Shown here in pieces: positions 42,195 to 51,086 of a stretch of DNA of 64,000 nt (the stretch's first letter is position 1; each line of letters opens with the position of its first letter). The notes beneath the pieces were generated by a model. It searched no databases, was not told the origin of the DNA, and saw only the letters and a program-made list of their open reading frames with translations. The stretch comes from Mesorhizobium sp. ES1-4. GTDB lineage: Bacteria > Pseudomonadota > Alphaproteobacteria > Rhizobiales > Rhizobiaceae. The position numbers and the translations under genes were made by a program. Location: NCBI RefSeq assembly GCF_020164745.1, contig NZ_JAIUGV010000019.1:48121-112120 (forward strand). The letters are read 5' to 3'.

Positions 42195-43025
42195 TCAGGC
42201 CTTGCCCGGAATGGCTTCGAAGACGGCGGTCAGGATGCCCAGCCGGCCTTCGCCGAGATTGCGTCCAAGGTTGGCGGCGAGCCCGGCGAAGTCCGGCCCC
42301 ATGACGACGCCGAGATTGAGCGAAGGGGGCGGTCCGGACGTCCGCAACTGCGAAAACCACGCCTTGCCTGCCTCGGTGTCGTCTTGCCACACCAGGGTTT
42401 CGAAGCCTGCCCGCTCGATCCGCGCCCGCGTTTCAGCCGCGGTGAGCAAGAAACTCTCCGCCGGGCTTCGTGCCCAGGGAACGGGATAATGAGGCTCGCC
42501 GCCATTCAACACGACATCATAGGTGGCAAACCGGCCGCCCGGCTTCAGCACCCGCCTGATCTCGCCATAGAGCCCTTCCCGGTCGGCGATATTCATCGCC
42601 ACGTGCTGCAGCAGCACGACATCGAAACGGCCGTCATCGAAGGGAAGCGCCAGCGCGCTGGCGGCCTTGAATGCCACCTGTGCGCCCAGTCCCATTCGTT
42701 CAGTCAGGTAGTCCGCCGCCTCGACGAATGGCTCGCTGAGGTCGACACCGGTCACCCCGCAGCCATAGGACGCGGCCAGGAAGCGGGCCGGCCCGCCAAG
42801 CCCCGACCCGACATCGAGCACCATCGTTTCCGGGCCGATCCCCGCCAACCCGGCAAGCTCGGCGGTCGCCGCGAGCCCGCGGGTGTGGAACTGGTCGAGC
42901 CCGGCCAATTGATCCGGCATGAGCCGCTGGTCCTCTGGTCCGAGGGCGGCCAGCGCCACCTTGAGGCGCTCGGTCAGGCCGCTGGCGCGATAGTGGGCGC
43001 GCACGCCGTCGAGATTGTCTGTCAT
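42195..43025 (-). CDS. Class I SAM-dependent methyltransferase
   Basis: This 276-residue Rossmann-fold methyltransferase has the SAM motif VLDVGSGLGGPARFLA, the acidic VTGVDLSEPF, LPFDDGRFDVVLLQHVAMNI and the C-terminal VLKPGGRFATYDVV. It resembles sarcosine/dimethylglycine or ubiquinone/menaquinone-type (UbiE-like) methyltransferases. The ATG at 43025 (MTDNLDGV) follows a GGAACCAGC ribosome site. It diverges from a LysR gene, which may control it. Confidence 0.85.
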   Translation of the reverse strand: MTDNLDGVRAHYRASGLTERLKVALAALGPEDQRLMPDQLAGLDQFHTRGLAATAELAGLAGIGPETMVLDVGSGLGGPARFLAASYGCGVTGVDLSEPFVEAADYLTERMGLGAQVAFKAASALALPFDDGRFDVVLLQHVAMNIADREGLYGEIRRVLKPGGRFATYDVVLNGGEPHYPVPWARSPAESFLLTAAETRARIERAGFETLVWQDDTEAGKAWFSQLRTSGPPPSLNLGVVMGPDFAGLAANLGRNLGEGRLGILTAVFEAIPGKA

Positions 43026-43107
43026 TGCTGGTTCCTCTGCTTGTGTCCTTGCCGAAGACATAGGACCGCTTTCGAACCGCGACTATCCGCGATAATGTCG
43101 ATGCGTC

Positions 43108-44034
43108 ATGAAGCAGAACTTCACAGTCAGGCAGGGCGCGCTCGACGGTGTCGAGTCTTTCCTGAGCGTGGCCCGGCACCGCAACTTCCGCAAGGCGGCC
43201 GCCGAGCTCAAGGTGACGCCGTCGGCGATGAGCCAGGCGATCCGCACGCTCGAGGCACGCATCGGCGCCGCGCTCTTCGTCCGCACGACCCGCAGCGTCG
43301 GCCTGACCGAAGCCGGCGAGCGCTTTCTCTCGCGCGCGGGACCGGCATTCGAGGAACTGATCGCCGCGAGCGAAGTGGCGCGCGATCTCGGCCAGCGGCC
43401 GACCGGACTGCTGCGCCTCTCGGTGCCACCGTCGGTGGTACCGATCCTGCTGGAGCCGCTCATTGCCTCTTTCTGCCAGGCCTATCCGGAAATCGAGCTG
43501 GAGATCGTCGCCAGTGGCGAACTCGTCGATCTTGCCGCCGAGGGCTTCGATGCCGGCATCCGGCCCGGCGAGTTTGTCGCCGCCGACATGATCGCGATAC
43601 GCTTGACGCCGCCGCTGCCATTCGTGGTCGTCGGCAGTCCCGATTATCTGCGCGACCGCACGCCGCCGCGGCGCATCGAGGATCTGCGTGGCCATGCCTG
43701 CCTGCGCATGCGCCGCTCGAACGGATCGATCGCGCCCTGGCCCTTTGTCGACGGCAACAAGTCGGTCGAGGCCATCGTCTCCGGGCCGCTGATCGCGCAT
43801 GATTATCCGACGCTTCTGGGCGCGGCGATGCAAGGGGCCGGGCTTGCCCAGGTGCCCCGACCGCTCGCCAGCGTGCCGGTCGCCGATGGCCGGTTGCAGG
43901 AGGTGCTGAAACCGTTTGCCGTGACCTTGCCGGGCGTTTTCCTGTACTATCCGGGGAAGCGTCAGGTCCTGCCCAAGCTGCGCGCCTTCATCGACCATGT
44001 CAGGCGTCGAGGCGACGCCGAGGCACGCGGCTGA
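43108..44034 (+). CDS. LysR-family transcriptional regulator
   Basis: This 308-residue protein has a helix-turn-helix (FLSVARHRNFRKAAAELKVTPSAMSQAIRTLEARIG, about 18-52) and the periplasmic-binding-like effector domain (about 90-300). It is of the type that starts with a few extra residues and favours repression or activation of a divergent gene. The methyltransferase gene begins 82 bases away on the other strand and is the obvious target. Confidence 0.9.
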   Translation: MKQNFTVRQGALDGVESFLSVARHRNFRKAAAELKVTPSAMSQAIRTLEARIGAALFVRTTRSVGLTEAGERFLSRAGPAFEELIAASEVARDLGQRPTGLLRLSVPPSVVPILLEPLIASFCQAYPEIELEIVASGELVDLAAEGFDAGIRPGEFVAADMIAIRLTPPLPFVVVGSPDYLRDRTPPRRIEDLRGHACLRMRRSNGSIAPWPFVDGNKSVEAIVSGPLIAHDYPTLLGAAMQGAGLAQVPRPLASVPVADGRLQEVLKPFAVTLPGVFLYYPGKRQVLPKLRAFIDHVRRRGDAEARG

Positions 44035-44127
44035 GCCACCTGGCCCGCAACGAATTGCGATTGGCTCTTGCCGAAGCCGGCGGCCGCCTCCATCCATGGC
44101 GCTCGATCCAGCGACCGTCCGGGACCG

Positions 44128-46152
44128 ATGATGAACGACGCCAGCCTTCACCTCGTCGAAGCGACGATCGACCAACTGCGCCGCGCACTTGATGACGGCC
44201 TCGTCACCAGTGTCGAACTGGTCGCGACCTATCTCAGGCGCATTGCGCATTTTGATCGCCATGGCATCGCGCTCAATGCCGTCCCCGTGCTCAACCCGGA
44301 CATGTTCGAGGAGGCCGCCGCTTCCGACCAGCGGCGTCGCGCGGGCACCTTGCTCGGCCAGCTCGACGGCGTCCCCTACACCGCCAAGGACAGCTACAAG
44401 GTCAAAGGCCTGACGGTCGCCGCCGGCTCGCCGGCCTTCGAACAACTCGTCGCCAACGAGGACGCCTTCACCATCGCCCGGCTGCGTGCCGTCGGCGCGG
44501 TGCTGATCGGCCTCACCAACATGCCGCCCATGGCCAACGGCGGCATGCAGCGCGGCGTCTATGGCCGCGCCGAAAGCCCATACAATGCCGACTATCTGAC
44601 CGCCGCCTTCGCGTCGGGCTCCTCCAACGGCTCAGGCACCGCGACGGCGGCCAGCTTCTGCGCCTTCGGGCTCGGCGAGGAGACCTGGTCGTCCGGCCGC
44701 GCGCCCGCCACCAACAACGCCCTGGTCGCCTACACGCCCTCGCGCGGCGTCATCTCCGTGCGCGGCAACTGGCCCCTGGTGCCGACCATGGACGTGGTGG
44801 TGCCGCATACGCGCAGCGTGCCAGACATGCTGGAACTGCTCGACATTATCGTCGCCGACGATCCGGAAACGCGAGGCGATTTCTGGCGCGCCCAGCCCTG
44901 GGTCGCGTTGCCGAAAAGCTCCGTGACGCGCCCGCCCCGCTATACGGATCTGGCGCTGGAGGGGTCACTCAAGGGCAAGCGGCTAGGCGTGCCCAGGATG
45001 TATATCGGCCGGGATACAGAAAACGACCGCCCAATCGAAACCCGCGCCTCGGTGCTTGCTTTGTGGGAGCAGGCGGCGGCGGATTTGCGACGGCTGGGCG
45101 CCGAGGTGGTCGAGGTCGATTTTCCCGTCGTCTCCAACTACGAGCGCGACCGGCCCGGCACGCAAACCATGGTCGAGCGCGGGCTGGTGCCTGAGGATTT
45201 CGCCGAGCGCGAACTCTGGGATCTCTGCATCTGGGGCTGGGACGATTTCCTGCGCGCCAATGCCGACCCTGCCCTGCCCGATCTCGCCTCGGTCGACGGC
45301 CCGAAAATCTTTCCGCGGCCGCCGGGCACGCTTGCCGACCGCTATGACGGCGGCTTCGATCTGTTGGAATATGTCGAGCGGGCAAAGCTCGGCGTCAGGC
45401 CCTTGGCCGACATCCCCACGATCGAAGACGGCATCAGGGGGCTTGAGGCAACAAGGCGCATCGACTTCGAGGACTGGCTCGACGCCAACCGCCTCGACGC
45501 CGCCGTGCTGCCCGCCGCCGCCGATGTTGGCCCGGCCGACGCCGACATCAATGAGGTGTCAGCCGACCTTGCCTGGCGCAACGGCACCTGGGTCGCCAAC
45601 GGCAATCTGGTCTGGCGCCATTTCGGCATCCCGACCGTCACCGTGCCGATGGGCACGATGGCCGACATCGGCATGCCGGTCGGCCTCACCTTCGCCGGCA
45701 AGGCCTATGACGACGAAAGGCTGCTGCGCATGGCCGGGGATTACGAACGGTCGACGCAGCGCCGCACCCGCCCGCCGCGCACGCCGGAACTGGCCGACGA
45801 TGTCTTTTCGCGCAACCGCGCCCAAGCAGGCGATGGCAAGGCGCCTGCGCCCGCCATCAAGCTTGCGGCCGAGGCAATCAATTCGGGCGATGAGGACGAG
45901 GTCGCCATCACCCTCGAAATGGTTGGCGAAACAACTGAAACGGCCAGCATCAAGGTCCATGTCAATGGGCAGGCCGTTGAGATGCAGCAAAACGGCACGC
46001 GGTTCACCGGGCGGGTGCTTGTCCCGACCGCCGAGCATCGGCGGTTTCATAGTGTCTGGCGCGGCTCGTACGGCTCGATCGTGACTGCGGTGGTGCGGCT
46101 GGACGACGGGCGCGCCGCCGGCGCGTATGCGGTTGCCGGCGGGATTGGGTGA
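44128..46152 (+). CDS. Amidase-signature protein with an extra C-terminal domain
   Basis: This protein of about 674 residues has an amidase signature fold with catalytic Lys87 (GVPYTAKDSYKVKG), the Ser-rich loop FASGSSNGSG (161-170) and candidate nucleophile Ser189 in EETWSSGR, where usual amidases have TDTGGSIR. The substrate is unknown. Residues from about 565 on form a beta-rich extension (ITLEMVGETTETASIKVHVNG..) not part of normal amidases, which could be a binding or assembly domain. No signal peptide. It stands alone after the LysR gene. Confidence 0.82.
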   Translation: MMNDASLHLVEATIDQLRRALDDGLVTSVELVATYLRRIAHFDRHGIALNAVPVLNPDMFEEAAASDQRRRAGTLLGQLDGVPYTAKDSYKVKGLTVAAGSPAFEQLVANEDAFTIARLRAVGAVLIGLTNMPPMANGGMQRGVYGRAESPYNADYLTAAFASGSSNGSGTATAASFCAFGLGEETWSSGRAPATNNALVAYTPSRGVISVRGNWPLVPTMDVVVPHTRSVPDMLELLDIIVADDPETRGDFWRAQPWVALPKSSVTRPPRYTDLALEGSLKGKRLGVPRMYIGRDTENDRPIETRASVLALWEQAAADLRRLGAEVVEVDFPVVSNYERDRPGTQTMVERGLVPEDFAERELWDLCIWGWDDFLRANADPALPDLASVDGPKIFPRPPGTLADRYDGGFDLLEYVERAKLGVRPLADIPTIEDGIRGLEATRRIDFEDWLDANRLDAAVLPAAADVGPADADINEVSADLAWRNGTWVANGNLVWRHFGIPTVTVPMGTMADIGMPVGLTFAGKAYDDERLLRMAGDYERSTQRRTRPPRTPELADDVFSRNRAQAGDGKAPAPAIKLAAEAINSGDEDEVAITLEMVGETTETASIKVHVNGQAVEMQQNGTRFTGRVLVPTAEHRRFHSVWRGSYGSIVTAVVRLDDGRAAGAYAVAGGIG

Positions 46153-46162
46153 ATGCCGGCCG

Positions 46163-46576
46163 CTACGAGGGCAGCGAAGCCAGCCATTCTTCCCAAAACT
46201 CCTGTTGCAGGTGCACGAAAACAGGCACCACGTCGGGACCATCATCGAATATGTCGACCAGATCGGTGCTTTGAGGAAGTTGCCCGATCTTCACCTTGCA
46301 GGCAATCAATCCGCGGCTTCTCTCCATCACCGTGCTTTCGGGATAGACGTTGGCACTTGCTCCGTAACAGAAGGGCAGCAAACCATCGACTTCCAGCTCT
46401 TGGCGGATCTGGAACAGGGCTTCGAAAAAGTCTTCCTCATCGGCCTTGATCACCTTGTCCCGATAGCGGCACGTCAAACTGCAGACGGTGCCATCGACGT
46501 GCAAAGTAAATACGGCTTGCTCGTCGTCACCAATAGAACCTCCACCAATCAGGAACACAGTGCACTGTTCGACCAT
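46163..46576 (-). CDS. Hypothetical protein
   Basis: This 137-residue soluble protein is mixed alpha/beta (FLIGGGSIGDDEQAVFTLHVDGTVCSLTCRYRDKVIKADEEDFFEAL..). GGGGGTGGGA directly precedes the ATG at 46576, so it is probably translated. I recognise no family. It follows the FRP-like gene by 99 bases in the same direction, so the two may be co-transcribed. Codon use is less G+C-rich than that of neighbours. Confidence 0.6.
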   Translation of the reverse strand: MVEQCTVFLIGGGSIGDDEQAVFTLHVDGTVCSLTCRYRDKVIKADEEDFFEALFQIRQELEVDGLLPFCYGASANVYPESTVMERSRGLIACKVKIGQLPQSTDLVDIFDDGPDVVPVFVHLQQEFWEEWLASLPS

Positions 46577-46675
46577 TCCCACCCCCCATGCTTTCCGTAT
46601 AGTAGTGCGATAGCCTTCGACCAGGCAACGCTTCATCAGCGACCGCGTTGCCGGCCGGTATAGCCTGATCGAGAT

Positions 46676-47011
46676 TTAACGCTTTGCGGCATCGGCAAGG
46701 TGTGAGCGGATCGTTTCCAGCTTGTCTTGCGACAAGCCGGCGATGAGAGCTTCGTCCATATGCCCTGCGAGAATCAGACGGGTAAACACGTCAAGAAGCT
46801 GGGAGTAACGGTAGTCGAACATCCAGTCGATCTTCCGTCGCTGTTCACGCAAAAAATCCTCGACCTCCCACATCTCCGAAGGTTGCGTCGCTGCACTGGC
46901 CCTGCTCTTGAACTCGGCCATCATCTTTGCCAGCGCCAACTCCAGCGCCGCATCGAACGCCCGGCGCGCGATCTTCTTTTCGGACGCTGACCAGCTATCT
47001 CGCCTGTCCAT
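46676..47011 (-). CDS. Homologue of cyanobacterial fluorescence recovery protein (FRP-like)
   Basis: This 111-residue all-helical protein has WSASEKKIARRAFDAAL followed by MWEVEDFLREQRRKIDWMFDYRYSQLLDVFTRLI and LSQDKLETI. This order of motifs is that of FRP, which detaches the orange carotenoid protein from the antenna in cyanobacteria. Trp48, Asp52 and Arg58 fall where FRP has its functional Trp-Asp-Arg set. No orange carotenoid protein gene is in the window, so here it must do something else. I am recognising the family from memory of the cyanobacterial sequence. Confidence 0.72.
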   Translation of the reverse strand: MDRRDSWSASEKKIARRAFDAALELALAKMMAEFKSRASAATQPSEMWEVEDFLREQRRKIDWMFDYRYSQLLDVFTRLILAGHMDEALIAGLSQDKLETIRSHLADAAKR

Positions 47012-47073
47012 GACCGTCTCCGCGCATCTCCTCCGACCCTAGCCCCCGGAACTTCATGAAACCGCGCTTACGG

Positions 47074-47727
47074 CTAGCGCGCCGCCCAGAGCAAACCGCG
47101 CTCGACAATCCGCGCCATTTCCGGCACGGCGAACTCATCCGCCGTGTGTCCAAGCGAACTGTAGAACACCTTCCCCGCCCCGTATCTGCGCTTCCAGACG
47201 ACCGGCATGACGACGCCGCCGATGCCCGGGAAATGCGCGTCGGTGAAGGTGGTCGTCGCCAGCACCTCGTTGCTCGGGTCGACATGCATGTAATATTGCT
47301 CCGACCGGTAGGCGAAATCGCTGATGCCGCTGGTGATCGGATCGTCCGGCCGGGTGATGACGACACGATAGTCGATGATGTCGCCGGGATGCGCGACCCA
47401 TTGGCCACCGGTCATCAACTGGTAGTCGGGCTCGTTGCGAAAACTGTCGCCCATCGTGCCGTGAAAGCCGCCAAGCCCGCTCCCCTGGCGAACCGCCTGG
47501 GTCAGGTTCTTCAGTTCGGCTTTTTCGATCGTCGACATCGTGATCACAGGCACGATGAGATCGAATGAAGCAAGGTCCGGATCGGCGAACATCGCCGTGC
47601 CGTGGCCGAGCGTCACCACGAACCCGTTGCGCTCCAGCATGTCGCGCACGACATTGGCGCTGCGCTCAGGTGTGTGGCCTTCCCAGCCGCCCCAGGCAAC
47701 CATGGCCTTCTTCGGCATGCCGTGCAT
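47074..47727 (-). CDS. ThuA-domain protein
   Basis: This protein of up to 217 residues matches the ThuA glutamine-amidotransferase-like fold: AMVAWGGWEGHTPERSANVVRDML, GSGLGGFHGTMGDSFRNEPDYQLMTGGQWVAHPG, and VFYSSLGHTADEF near the end. ThuA proteins occur in trehalose and other sugar catabolism, with no proven chemistry. MPKKAM at 47718 is an alternative start. It lies alone upstream of a luciferase-like gene on the same strand, 46 bases apart. Confidence 0.88.
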   Translation of the reverse strand: MHGMPKKAMVAWGGWEGHTPERSANVVRDMLERNGFVVTLGHGTAMFADPDLASFDLIVPVITMSTIEKAELKNLTQAVRQGSGLGGFHGTMGDSFRNEPDYQLMTGGQWVAHPGDIIDYRVVITRPDDPITSGISDFAYRSEQYYMHVDPSNEVLATTTFTDAHFPGIGGVVMPVVWKRRYGAGKVFYSSLGHTADEFAVPEMARIVERGLLWAAR

Positions 47728-47773
47728 CTCCCTAGACCTGTCCGCGGTGGCCGATGGTTACACGGCGCGGCCC

Positions 47774-48796
47774 TCAGCGCCACCCCAGCGCCGGCGCGAC
47801 ATGGGTCAGGATCGCCTCGATGACATGGGCGTTGTAGTCGACGCCGAGCTGGTTGGGCACGGTGAGCAGCAGCGTGTCGGCCTCGGCGATCGCCTCGTCC
47901 TGCGCCAGTTCCTTGATCAGCACATCGGGTTCGGCGGCGTAGCTGCGGCCGAAGATCGCGCGCGTGTTTTCCTCGATGAAGCCGATCTGGTCGCGGCTCT
48001 CATTGCCGCGCCCGAAATAGGCGCGGTCGCGGTCGTCGACCAGCGCGAAGATGCTGCGGCTGACCGAAACGCGCGGTTCGCGCTCATGCCCGGCAGCCTT
48101 CCAGGCCTCGCGATAGATGCGGATCTGCTCCGCCTGCTGGACATGGAACGGCTTGCCGCTCTCGTCGAATTTCAGCGTCGAGCTCTGCAAATTCATCCCG
48201 AGCTTCGCCGCCCATTCCGAGGTGGCGTTGGTGGCCGCGCCCCACCAGATGCGCTCGCGCAAGCCCTCCGAATGCGGCTCGAGCCTGAGCAGGCCGGGCG
48301 GGTTGGGAAACATCGGTCTTGGGTTGGGCCGCGCGAAGCCATCGCCGCGCAGCGTGTCGAGGAAGACCTCGGCGTGATGGCGCGCCATGTCGGCGTCGCT
48401 TTTGCCTTCCTGCGGCGCGTAGCCGAAATAGCGCCAGCCGTCGATGACCTGCTCGGGCGAGCCGCGGCTGATGCCCAGTTGCAGCCGCCCGCCGGCGATG
48501 ATGTCGGCCGCGCCCGCGTCCTCGGCCATGTAGAGCGGGTTCTCGTAGCGCATGTCGATGACGGCCGTACCGATCTCTATGCGGCTGGTCCTGGCGCCGA
48601 TCGCCGCCAGCAGCGGGAACGGCGAGGCGAGTTGGCGGGCGAAGTGATGGACGCGGAAATAGGCGCCGTCGGCACCGAGCTGCTCGGCCGCCACAGCGAG
48701 ATCGATGGATTGCAGCAGCGCGTCCGATGCCGACCGCACCTGCGATTGCGACGAGGGCGTCCAGTGCCCGAATGACAGGAAACCGATTTTCTTCAT
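47774..48796 (-). CDS. LLM-class flavin-dependent monooxygenase
   Basis: This 340-residue protein has the luciferase-like TIM barrel: FLSFGHWTP, AEQLGADGAYFRVHHFARQLASPFPLLAAIGARTSRIEIGTAVIDMRYENPLYMAEDAGAADII and LQLGISRGSPEQ. It uses reduced FMN and oxygen on an unknown substrate. Transcribed leftward, ahead of the ThuA gene. Confidence 0.9.
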   Translation of the reverse strand: MKKIGFLSFGHWTPSSQSQVRSASDALLQSIDLAVAAEQLGADGAYFRVHHFARQLASPFPLLAAIGARTSRIEIGTAVIDMRYENPLYMAEDAGAADIIAGGRLQLGISRGSPEQVIDGWRYFGYAPQEGKSDADMARHHAEVFLDTLRGDGFARPNPRPMFPNPPGLLRLEPHSEGLRERIWWGAATNATSEWAAKLGMNLQSSTLKFDESGKPFHVQQAEQIRIYREAWKAAGHEREPRVSVSRSIFALVDDRDRAYFGRGNESRDQIGFIEENTRAIFGRSYAAEPDVLIKELAQDEAIAEADTLLLTVPNQLGVDYNAHVIEAILTHVAPALGWR

Positions 48797-48924
48797 GGGC
48801 CTGAAGTATATGCGCGCGGCACGTGCTTCAATGGCGAAAGCGCGGGGTTACACACCGTCGCCCTCCCGACACTGAAAGTTCGTACTAGCAAGGCACTAAG
48901 GGGTTGACCGCTGTGGAGGATGGG

Positions 48925-50004
48925 ATGCTCAGGGGAATCCGCATCGTCGAGATCGAGGCGCTTGGGCCGGGGCCCTTCGCCGGCATGCTGCTCGCAGATC
49001 TCGGCGCCGATGTCATCGTCGTCCACCGCAAGTCGATGCCAGGCGCGCCTGAGCGCTCGCTGCTCGATCGCGGCAAGCGCTCCATCGCGCTCGACCTGAA
49101 GAACGAAGACGACGTGGCCGTGCTGATACGCCTGATCGCCACCGCGGACGGGTTGATCGAGGGGTTCCGGCCCGGCGTCATGGAACGTCTCGGGCTCGGC
49201 CCGGAGGCCTGCCTCGCCGTCAACCCGCGCCTCGTCTACGGCCGCATGACCGGCTGGGGTCAGGACGGACCGTTGGCCGCCACCGCCGGGCACGACTTGA
49301 ACTATATCGGCCTGTCGGGTGCGCTCTGGTACGCCTCCTTGCCCGGCGAGCCGCCCATGGCGCCGCCGACGCTTGTCGGCGACATAGGCGGCGGCGCGCT
49401 CTATCTGGTGATCGGCATGCTGGCCGCGATCATGAACGCACGCACCAGCGGCGAAGGCACGGTGGTCGACGCCGCGATCGTCGACGGCTCCGCCCACATG
49501 ATGAACCTGCTGATGTCGCTCGGCCAGTCCGGCGCGCTTGCCGCCGGGCGCGGCCGCAGCCTACTCGACGGGCCGCATTGGTGCCGCGTCTACCGCACCG
49601 CCGATGGCGGCTTCATCGGCGTCCAGTGCGTCGAGCCGAAATTCTACGCGCTCTTCCTCGACAGGCTTGGCCTCGCCGCCGATCCGCAATTCGCCAGCCA
49701 GTTCGATCGCGATCTCTGGCCGGAACTCGGCGACCGGCTGGCGGCGATCTTTGCCACGAAACCTCGCGACGAATGGGGCAAACTGTTCGAAAGCTCCGAC
49801 GCCTGCGTCGGCCCGGTGCTTGGTCCACACGAATCCGCCCTGCATCCGCACATGTCCGCACGCGGCACATGGCTGACAGCGAACGGCGTGCTGCAGGCGG
49901 CGCCAGCGCCGCGCTTTTCCGGATGGGAACAAAAGACGTCGGCCAAAAGCCCGGCGCGCGGCGAACACGATGCCGAAATCCGCGCGGGCCTGGCGGGACC
50001 GTGA
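48925..50004 (+). CDS. CaiB/BaiF family CoA transferase (AMACR-like)
   Basis: This 359-residue family III CoA-transferase or alpha-methylacyl-CoA racemase-like protein begins RIVEIEALGPGPFAGMLLADLGADVIVVHR, with YGRMTGWGQDGP and the conserved Asp in LVGDIGGGALYLVIG. The GRMTGWGQ pattern and Asp resemble racemases more than formyl-CoA transferases. GGAGGATGGG precedes the ATG at 48925. A peptide-deformylase-like gene follows after 81 bases. Confidence 0.88.
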   Translation: MLRGIRIVEIEALGPGPFAGMLLADLGADVIVVHRKSMPGAPERSLLDRGKRSIALDLKNEDDVAVLIRLIATADGLIEGFRPGVMERLGLGPEACLAVNPRLVYGRMTGWGQDGPLAATAGHDLNYIGLSGALWYASLPGEPPMAPPTLVGDIGGGALYLVIGMLAAIMNARTSGEGTVVDAAIVDGSAHMMNLLMSLGQSGALAAGRGRSLLDGPHWCRVYRTADGGFIGVQCVEPKFYALFLDRLGLAADPQFASQFDRDLWPELGDRLAAIFATKPRDEWGKLFESSDACVGPVLGPHESALHPHMSARGTWLTANGVLQAAPAPRFSGWEQKTSAKSPARGEHDAEIRAGLAGP

Positions 50005-50085
50005 TGGCATCGTGCCAGGCTGTGCCGGTGTTCGCCGGTCACCTGCGGCTTACCACCGAGACGATTGGCGGATAGGACAAGGTTC

Positions 50086-50586
50086 ATGGCGGTTCGACCG
50101 ATCCTGAGATTCCCAAATCCCCTCCTCCGCGCCGTGGCGGAGCCTATAGACCTGTTCGACAGCGATCTGCACGGTTTGGCCGGCGATCTCATCGACACCA
50201 TGCACGCGGCACCTGGGATCGGCATCACCGGCCCGCATATCGGCATCTTGAAACGCCTGGTCGTCATCCAGCTTCCTTCCGCAGCAAAGCCGGGTCTCTA
50301 CGCAAATCCATCTGTCATCCAGGCGTCGACCGAGATGATCCGTCATGCGGAAGGCAGTGTTTCGATGCCCGGCTTCACCGAGGACATCGAGCGGCACGCC
50401 CGCATACGCGTCCGCTATCAGGACCTGGATGGCAACGAGCGGTTCGAGGACGCCGAAGGTCTGCTGGCGGTTTGCCACCAGCATGAGATCGATCAACTCG
50501 ACGGGCTGTTCTGGACGCAAAGGCTGATGCGCCTCAGGCGCGACCGGTTGATCAAGCGCTACGGCAAGCTGATACGACCCTCGTAG
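50086..50586 (+). CDS. Peptide-deformylase-like protein lacking two metal ligands
   Basis: This 166-residue protein has the peptide deformylase fold, with motif 1 as GIGITGPHIG (44-53). Motif 2, normally EGCLS, reads EGSVS (89-93), so the metal-binding Cys is replaced by Ser91. Motif 3, normally HExDH, reads HEIDQ (133-137), so the second His ligand is replaced by Gln137. With two of three metal ligands gone, normal deformylase activity is unlikely. It may be a paralogue that binds ribosomes, N termini or another ligand. It lies in the same direction after a CoA-transferase gene. Confidence 0.82.
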   Translation: MAVRPILRFPNPLLRAVAEPIDLFDSDLHGLAGDLIDTMHAAPGIGITGPHIGILKRLVVIQLPSAAKPGLYANPSVIQASTEMIRHAEGSVSMPGFTEDIERHARIRVRYQDLDGNERFEDAEGLLAVCHQHEIDQLDGLFWTQRLMRLRRDRLIKRYGKLIRPS

Positions 50587-50677
50587 ACGCTACCAATCAC
50601 GCCCGCAGCATGTCCGCGCCGGCAGAGCGGATCACCTTCGCAACGTGCCGGCCCGCCGGCAGGCGGGGCTCAGCCGA

Positions 50678-50953
50678 TCATTTCCCGCAGTGGTGATCGT
50701 TGATCTTGTTTATCGCAAAGCCGTCCGGTCCTGTCCGGTCGTAGGAGCAGGCCCCGGCGGCCGTCGTGAACAATTGCTGGTCGTAATAGCGCGGGCCGCC
50801 GAACAGGAAATCGATGAGATCGTCGCTGGCTGGAACATAGCGTTCCTGTTCTTCGTGGTGGTGCCGATGCCTGGCCCCGGCGAATGCCGAAGAGGACATG
50901 CCGAAGCCCATTGCCAGGGCAACAGCGCAGATCGCTAACCGTTTGGTCGTCAT
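50678..50953 (-). CDS. Small secreted protein with a His-rich segment
   Basis: This protein of about 91 residues has a Sec signal peptide (MTTKRLAICAVALAMGFGMSSSAFA), then ARHRHHHEEQERYVP, which could bind metal, and a Tyr/Asp-rich middle ending CSYDRTGPDGFAINKINDHHCGK. AAGGG lies upstream of the ATG at 50953; a longer start at 50980 is possible. No family recognised. Probably periplasmic. Confidence 0.7.
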   Translation of the reverse strand: MTTKRLAICAVALAMGFGMSSSAFAGARHRHHHEEQERYVPASDDLIDFLFGGPRYYDQQLFTTAAGACSYDRTGPDGFAINKINDHHCGK

Positions 50954-51086
50954 CGGCAAACCCTTCTGTTTGGATTTCATCTTATATCCAAATCGTCAGG
51001 TGACGAAAAGTTCCTGAGCAACGGTGTCGCCACAGCGCATCAAGGCCGCCCTTCGCGGGCCGCCTTACCTGAATTTCGCCACACCC

